Source: Serratia fonticola (GTDB lineage: Bacteria > Pseudomonadota > Gammaproteobacteria > Enterobacterales > Enterobacteriaceae). Taken from it: 64,000 nucleotides of DNA. Position 1 is the first letter of the stretch; each line of letters opens with the position of its first letter. The notes below the pieces were generated by a model, which was given only the letters and a program-made list of their open reading frames with translations, did no database searches and was not told the DNA's origin. Position numbers and translations under genes: made by a program. This document shows positions 59,948-64,000 of the stretch, piece by piece. Where the stretch lies: positions 1,054,001 to 1,118,000 of the forward strand of contig NZ_CP011254.1 of assembly GCF_001006005.1 (NCBI RefSeq). Reading direction: 5' to 3'.

Positions 59948-61441
59948 TTAATATCGAACCATCACCGATTTCAACTCGGTATAATGCTCGATAAACGCGC
60001 TGCCGAACTCTCTACCCATCCCCGACGATTTGACCCCACCGAACGGCAACGCCGGATCGAGGAAGGTGTGCATGTTGATCCACAAGGTACCTACTTCAAT
60101 CCGCGGGATCATGCGCATCGCCTTGCTGAGATCGTTAGTCCACAGGCTAGCGGCCAGGCCATAAGGCGAATCGTTGATCATGGCGATCATCTGCTCTTCA
60201 TCCTCATAGGCCAGGAAAGTGCCTACCGGGCCAAAGGTCTCCTCACGCATTAACGCATCATGCGGCCCGTTAGCGCGGATCGCCGTCGGCGCAACAAAGA
60301 AGCCAGGACCTGCCAACGCCTGACCGCCGCAGACGATGTGGCTGCCATCAGCCCGTGCCTTGTCAAACAGCGCCAGTACCTTGCGGTAATGTGCCTCGTT
60401 GGCCAGCGGCCCCACTTCCGTGCTCTCATCCAGCGGTGAGCCCACCTTCATGGCCGCCAAGCGCTGCGTCAGCTTTGCCAGTACCTCATCGATATGGCTG
60501 GCAGGCAGGTAGAAACGCTCTGCTGCGGCACAGATCTGGCCCTGATTCAGGTAGCCCGCCTCGATAATCCCGTCGACCATCTTGTCGACCGAGACGTCCG
60601 CCAGAAACGCGGCGGCATTCTTACCCCCCAGTTCCAGCGTGGTACGCACAATCCCTTGTTCCATCGCCGCTTTCCCCACCGCGATCCCGGTAGGCACCGA
60701 GCCGGTGAAGGTCACTTTGGCGCAACGCGGATGGGCGATAAGCATAGGGCCAAGACGTGCGCCTGAACCATTGATCACGTTGAGGGCACCTGCCGGGATG
60801 CCCGCTTCCGTTGCCAGTTCGGCCACCCGCAGCATGGTTAGTGGCGTGTATTCACTTGGCTTGAGCACCACCGTACAGCCGCAAGTGAGCGCCGCAGCCA
60901 GCTTCCAGATGGCGATCATGATCGAGAAGTTCCAAGGAATGATGCCGACCACGACACCCAACGGCTCGCGCCGGGTAAATGCGCTGTATTGCTCGCCCTG
61001 GAAGGAAGGCAACGAAACGTTCAGCGTTTCCCCGCTGATTTTGCTCGACCAACCGGCAAAGTAGCGCAGGAACTGCGAGGCCATATCGATTTCCAACCCG
61101 CGAGACAGCTGAATGGTTTTGCCGGAACACAGGCTTTCCAGCTGCGCCAGTTCCTCACGATGGGTTTGCAACAGATCGGCCAGGCGCGTCAGGCAGTTAC
61201 CACGCTCCAATGGCGAAACCTGTGCCCAACTACCGTGGAAAGCGTCAAAGGCCGCCTGCATTGCCGCATCGACTTCAGCCTGGCCGCCTTCATTCACCTG
61301 CGCGATAGCCAGCCCGGTTGCCGGGTTAACCACCGCAAACCGTTCTACTCCTGCCCCGGCTACGGGTTGCCCATGAATGTAATGGCCCTGCTGGCGGTCC
61401 AGAAAGGTCGTGACCTGTGGCAACAATGTAATATCCGTCAT
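59948..61441 (-). CDS. NAD(P)-dependent aldehyde dehydrogenase
   Basis: This is an aldehyde dehydrogenase superfamily enzyme that oxidises an aldehyde to its acid with NAD(P)+. The product is 497 residues, normal for the family. The catalytic cysteine is in NQGQICAAAERFY, the general-base glutamate in LELGGKNAA, and the cofactor region in IIPWNFSIMIAIWKLAAAL. GGAGG lies before the ATG at 61441. It resembles PuuC- and FeaB-type enzymes but I cannot fix the substrate. The upstream oxidase and cupin suggest amine breakdown. Confidence 0.88.
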   Translation of the reverse strand: MTDITLLPQVTTFLDRQQGHYIHGQPVAGAGVERFAVVNPATGLAIAQVNEGGQAEVDAAMQAAFDAFHGSWAQVSPLERGNCLTRLADLLQTHREELAQLESLCSGKTIQLSRGLEIDMASQFLRYFAGWSSKISGETLNVSLPSFQGEQYSAFTRREPLGVVVGIIPWNFSIMIAIWKLAAALTCGCTVVLKPSEYTPLTMLRVAELATEAGIPAGALNVINGSGARLGPMLIAHPRCAKVTFTGSVPTGIAVGKAAMEQGIVRTTLELGGKNAAAFLADVSVDKMVDGIIEAGYLNQGQICAAAERFYLPASHIDEVLAKLTQRLAAMKVGSPLDESTEVGPLANEAHYRKVLALFDKARADGSHIVCGGQALAGPGFFVAPTAIRANGPHDALMREETFGPVGTFLAYEDEEQMIAMINDSPYGLAASLWTNDLSKAMRMIPRIEVGTLWINMHTFLDPALPFGGVKSSGMGREFGSAFIEHYTELKSVMVRY

Positions 61442-61461
61442 CGTATCGCCCTCCTTGCGGG

Positions 61462-61827
61462 TTAACCTTCAACAATCGCCAGATAGTGCTTCACAAAACG
61501 ATCCGAGGTGATTTCCCAGCGTACCGGGGTGCCCTTCTCAACAAACCAGGAATCCCCGGCCTGATACTTTACCGACTCGCCGGTGTTCTCATTGGTCAGC
61601 GTTGCCGTGCCTTCCCACACCGTGGCATGTTCCGCAAACGGGTATTCCATCACGAAGGTGCCACGGGTGCAGCTGAAGACACCGCAGTTCAGGTTGTCCG
61701 TTGGCGCGCCAAAAATCATCGCCACGCCGACGTTGGGTTCACCGGCAACCACCGTGGCCCCCAGGTTGCTGACGCTGCCAATCTGTTGCAGTTCTGGTAG
61801 CGCTTGCTTAAGCAGTAATGGTTTCAT
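61462..61827 (-). CDS. Single-domain cupin protein
   Basis: This 121-residue protein is a small cupin of the DUF861/ethanolamine-utilisation-like type. From the ATG at 61827 it has AAAGGAAAA upstream; the frame extends to 61896 without a site. The cupin core is visible as EHATVWEGTATLTNENTGE and YQAGDSWFVEKGTPVRWEI. Such cupins accompany amine- or amino-acid-oxidase genes, where they may stabilise or sense an intermediate. Role unknown. It lies between the oxidase and the aldehyde dehydrogenase. Confidence 0.82.
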   Translation of the reverse strand: MKPLLLKQALPELQQIGSVSNLGATVVAGEPNVGVAMIFGAPTDNLNCGVFSCTRGTFVMEYPFAEHATVWEGTATLTNENTGESVKYQAGDSWFVEKGTPVRWEITSDRFVKHYLAIVEG

Positions 61828-61856
61828 GGTTTTTCCTTTTAGATTAGTGGTCAGAA

Positions 61857-63158
61857 TTAACGACGCCCCTTCCAGTAGCCGGAAGTCTGGTGCCAAACCT
61901 TGCCCGCGGTGGTCATCACACGGCGCAGCTTGTCTTTGCCAAAAATATCCACGTGCGGGATCGAGCTCATCAGGTCATAACGATCGGATCCCTCACTCAT
62001 TCCTTCCGCCAACACCTTGCAAACGATATGGCTCGGCGTCACCCCAAAGCCGGAATAGCCCTGCACGTAAAACACGTTATCGTGCTGCGGCAGAGTGCCA
62101 ATCTGCGGGAACAGGTTGGCGCTGCAACACAGCGGCCCGCCCCAGGCCAGGTCGATCTTCACGTCCTTCAGATACGGGAACACTTTCAGCATCAGGTTGC
62201 GGTTCCAGGCCTTCAGGTCTGAAGGGATATATTCGACCAGCCGGGTGGCGCTACCGAACAACAGGCGGTTCTCGTTGGTGACGCGGTAATAGTCGATCAC
62301 CGGCCGGATATCGCTGTAAGCCCCGCGGATCGGGCTGATCTGGCGGATCAGCTCGTCAGACAGCGGTTCTGTCGCCAACTGGAAGGCGTAGGTATTGATG
62401 GTCTTTTTGTAGATAAAGGGATCCATGCCGTTGAGGAAGCCGTTGCATGCCCACAGCATCTTGTTGGCGCGTACCGATCCCATGGCGGTACGCACGGTAA
62501 TGCGCGGGCCGTATTCCACATTCAGCACGTTGCTGTTTTCGAAGATTTTCACCCCGTAACCACTCAGCGCCTGCGCCTCCCCCAACAGCAGGTTGAGCGA
62601 ATGAACGTGGCCACCTCCCATGTGTTTCAACGCACAGGTATAAGCATCAGACCCCACCACCTGTTTCACTTCGGAGCCGGTATAGAGCTCGATCTCTTCA
62701 TCCGGTGAGACCGCTTTGAATTCTTTCAGCCAGGAACGCAGGGTCTTTTCCTGCCTGGCGTTGCTGCCGAGGTAGCCATAGCCAAAGCAGAAATCGGCGT
62801 CGATGGCGTACTTTTTAATCCGCTCGCGGATAATCCCGGCACCAAGGTTGCTGATCTTGAAGATGGTTTCTAACCCTGCCGGGCCAACGTGGCGTTTGAT
62901 CTTCTCCAGATCGTGGCCGATCCCGGCCATCACCTGGCCACCGTTGCGGCCCGTCCCGCCGTAGCCCAGATGACGGCCCTCCAGAATAGCGATATTGGTG
63001 ATGCCTTTTTCCGCCAGTTCCAGCGCCGTGTTAATGCCGGAGAAGCCACCGCCGATGATCACCACGTCAACATCCAGATCCTCTTCCAGCGTGGGGAAGC
63101 GCAGATCGTATTTCTTGGTCGCCGCGTAGTAGGTTAACGATTCGATTTGATTATTCAT
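61857..63158 (-). CDS. FAD-dependent oxidoreductase, gamma-glutamylputrescine-oxidase-like
   Basis: This is a DAO-family flavoprotein that probably oxidises an amine or amino acid to an aldehyde. From the ATG at 63158 (GGGAG 7 nt upstream) it is 433 residues. The FAD-binding motif GGGFSG is at residues 36-41, with GRHLGYGGTGRNGGQVMAG next, as in PuuB/OrdL-type oxidases, and YVQGYSGFGVTPSH near the C-terminus. The putrescine pathway assignment is not secure since no glutamylputrescine ligase gene is seen here. It is 29 bp upstream of the cupin gene in one operon. Confidence 0.87.
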   Translation of the reverse strand: MNNQIESLTYYAATKKYDLRFPTLEEDLDVDVVIIGGGFSGINTALELAEKGITNIAILEGRHLGYGGTGRNGGQVMAGIGHDLEKIKRHVGPAGLETIFKISNLGAGIIRERIKKYAIDADFCFGYGYLGSNARQEKTLRSWLKEFKAVSPDEEIELYTGSEVKQVVGSDAYTCALKHMGGGHVHSLNLLLGEAQALSGYGVKIFENSNVLNVEYGPRITVRTAMGSVRANKMLWACNGFLNGMDPFIYKKTINTYAFQLATEPLSDELIRQISPIRGAYSDIRPVIDYYRVTNENRLLFGSATRLVEYIPSDLKAWNRNLMLKVFPYLKDVKIDLAWGGPLCCSANLFPQIGTLPQHDNVFYVQGYSGFGVTPSHIVCKVLAEGMSEGSDRYDLMSSIPHVDIFGKDKLRRVMTTAGKVWHQTSGYWKGRR

Positions 63159-63257
63159 TGCTGCACTCCCTTTACCCATTGCCTTAGCCTGGATTATCAG
63201 CAGAGCGTGGGTGGGCGGCTATGTCCCTTTAGGGATATTCGCAACACTTTTTTAACA

Positions 63258-64000
63258 TTATGCCGTACGGCGCAGGGGGGTACTCAAGAACAGGCTGAAC
63301 AACTCGGCCTGAGAGCCAATATTCAGCTTGCCGTAAATATTCTTGCGATGATTTTTTACCGTGCCCAGGCTGATAAACAGCCGTTCAGCGATCTGCTGCG
63401 ATCCGTTGCCGCTCAGGATCAGATCGACGATCTCACGTTCACGTGGGCTTAACGCATAGCGCGCCTGGGCTGCGCTATCTGCCAACGGGGCGGAGGGAGT
63501 AGGCACATTAGCCGCGACCACTACTTCCCCATGCAGCCGCGCCACGCTTTTTACCAGCGTCAACGCGCCACGCAGGTCAGCCAGCTGGGGATAACGCACG
63601 CCGACCGTTTGCCGGGCCGAGCCGAAAAATATGCCTAGTCCGCGTTCCGGCGTCAGTTGCAGCAACACGCCAGCCTCGTCGTGCCAGCCGGTTTTACGGT
63701 AAAAGTTACGGTAGTAATCCGTCTGGTAAAAACCACAGGGAGCCAGTTGCCGCAGCGTAAACACATCGCCATGGCCGCCGCCGTTCAGCGCCTGATAGAA
63801 AGGATCTTCAAGGTAAGCACCCTGCTGGTAAATCTGGTTTACCGCATCGCTGTTTTCTTTCTCGGTTTTCATCAGGCAGCGCGGTGCCTGACCATATTCG
63901 AAGGCATAGACGATGGCATTATCAAAGGCGAAGAAGCCCTCCAGATAACCCAGCAGGCTGGCATAGAATTGGCGGGTCGCTACTGCGTCGATCACCGCCG
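63258..64000 (-). CDS. LuxR-family regulator, 5' end at or beyond the right edge
   Basis: This frame encodes at least 246 residues ending in a LuxR-type helix-turn-helix (SPREREIVDLILSGNGSQQI, then LFISLGTVKNHRKNIYGKL). The N-terminal part lacks the AHL-binding pattern I would expect of a quorum receptor and may be a PAS/GAF-like sensor. The frame stays open to the window edge, so the start may lie beyond 64000; a GTG at 63995 is possible. It is upstream of the oxidase operon on the same strand (99 bp), so it is the likely regulator. Confidence 0.8.
   Translation of the reverse strand, partial: AVIDAVATRQFYASLLGYLEGFFAFDNAIVYAFEYGQAPRCLMKTEKENSDAVNQIYQQGAYLEDPFYQALNGGGHGDVFTLRQLAPCGFYQTDYYRNFYRKTGWHDEAGVLLQLTPERGLGIFFGSARQTVGVRYPQLADLRGALTLVKSVARLHGEVVVAANVPTPSAPLADSAAQARYALSPREREIVDLILSGNGSQQIAERLFISLGTVKNHRKNIYGKLNIGSQAELFSLFLSTPLRRTA

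Overview
The window looks like chromosome of a Serratia-type member of the Enterobacterales. Nearly every core gene has the length, order and overlaps of its Escherichia coli counterpart. It also carries a 127-bp ERIC element and a recurring intergenic palindromic repeat. The genus is an inference from gene order and repeats; no search was run.

Layout. 1-4911: hexuronate catabolism (uxaA cut by the left edge, uxaC, exuT, exuR). 5099-10207: a small exported protein of unknown role, then yqjA-mzrA-yqjC-yqjD-yqjE-yqjK-yqjF-yqjG (membrane stress and quinone redox genes). 10450-12164: divergent yhaJ and yhaK. 12221-13327: RNase P RNA (rnpB) on the minus strand and a small P-loop kinase. 13344-18796: rsmI, lpoA, yraN, diaA, dolP, mtgA (rRNA methylation, peptidoglycan and envelope quality control, replication initiation). 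18793-23064: elbB, the small RNA ArcZ, arcB and yhcC. 23760-29650: glutamate synthase (gltBD). 29961-37113: sspB-sspA, rpsI-rplM, zapE, zapG, degQ, degS. 46502-59802: murA, ibaG, the mlaFEDCB phospholipid transporter, yrbG, kdsD-kdsC-lptC-lptA-lptB, rpoN-hpf-ptsN-rapZ-npr. 59948-64000: an aldehyde dehydrogenase, cupin and FAD amine-oxidase set with a LuxR-type regulator cut by the right edge.

The main accessory block lies between degS and murA (about 37.2-46.2 kb), all on the minus strand. It reads as a type VI secretion effector operon: a DUF4123 adaptor, a 365-residue protein with a hydrophobic C-terminus, a 1356-residue Rhs protein with no visible PAAR domain and a variable C-terminal tip, and a 114-codon putative immunity gene 3 nt downstream. 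Beyond it are two exported proteins that share a four-cysteine domain, one fused to four Sel1 repeats, and a small orphan gene. No vgrG, PAAR or other secretion structural gene is present, so the system would depend on machinery encoded elsewhere.

Three related elements of about 160 bp with inverted ends (10260-10421, 17903-18061, 29697-29867) each lie between two convergently transcribed genes. No tRNA, CRISPR array, insertion sequence or prophage was found.
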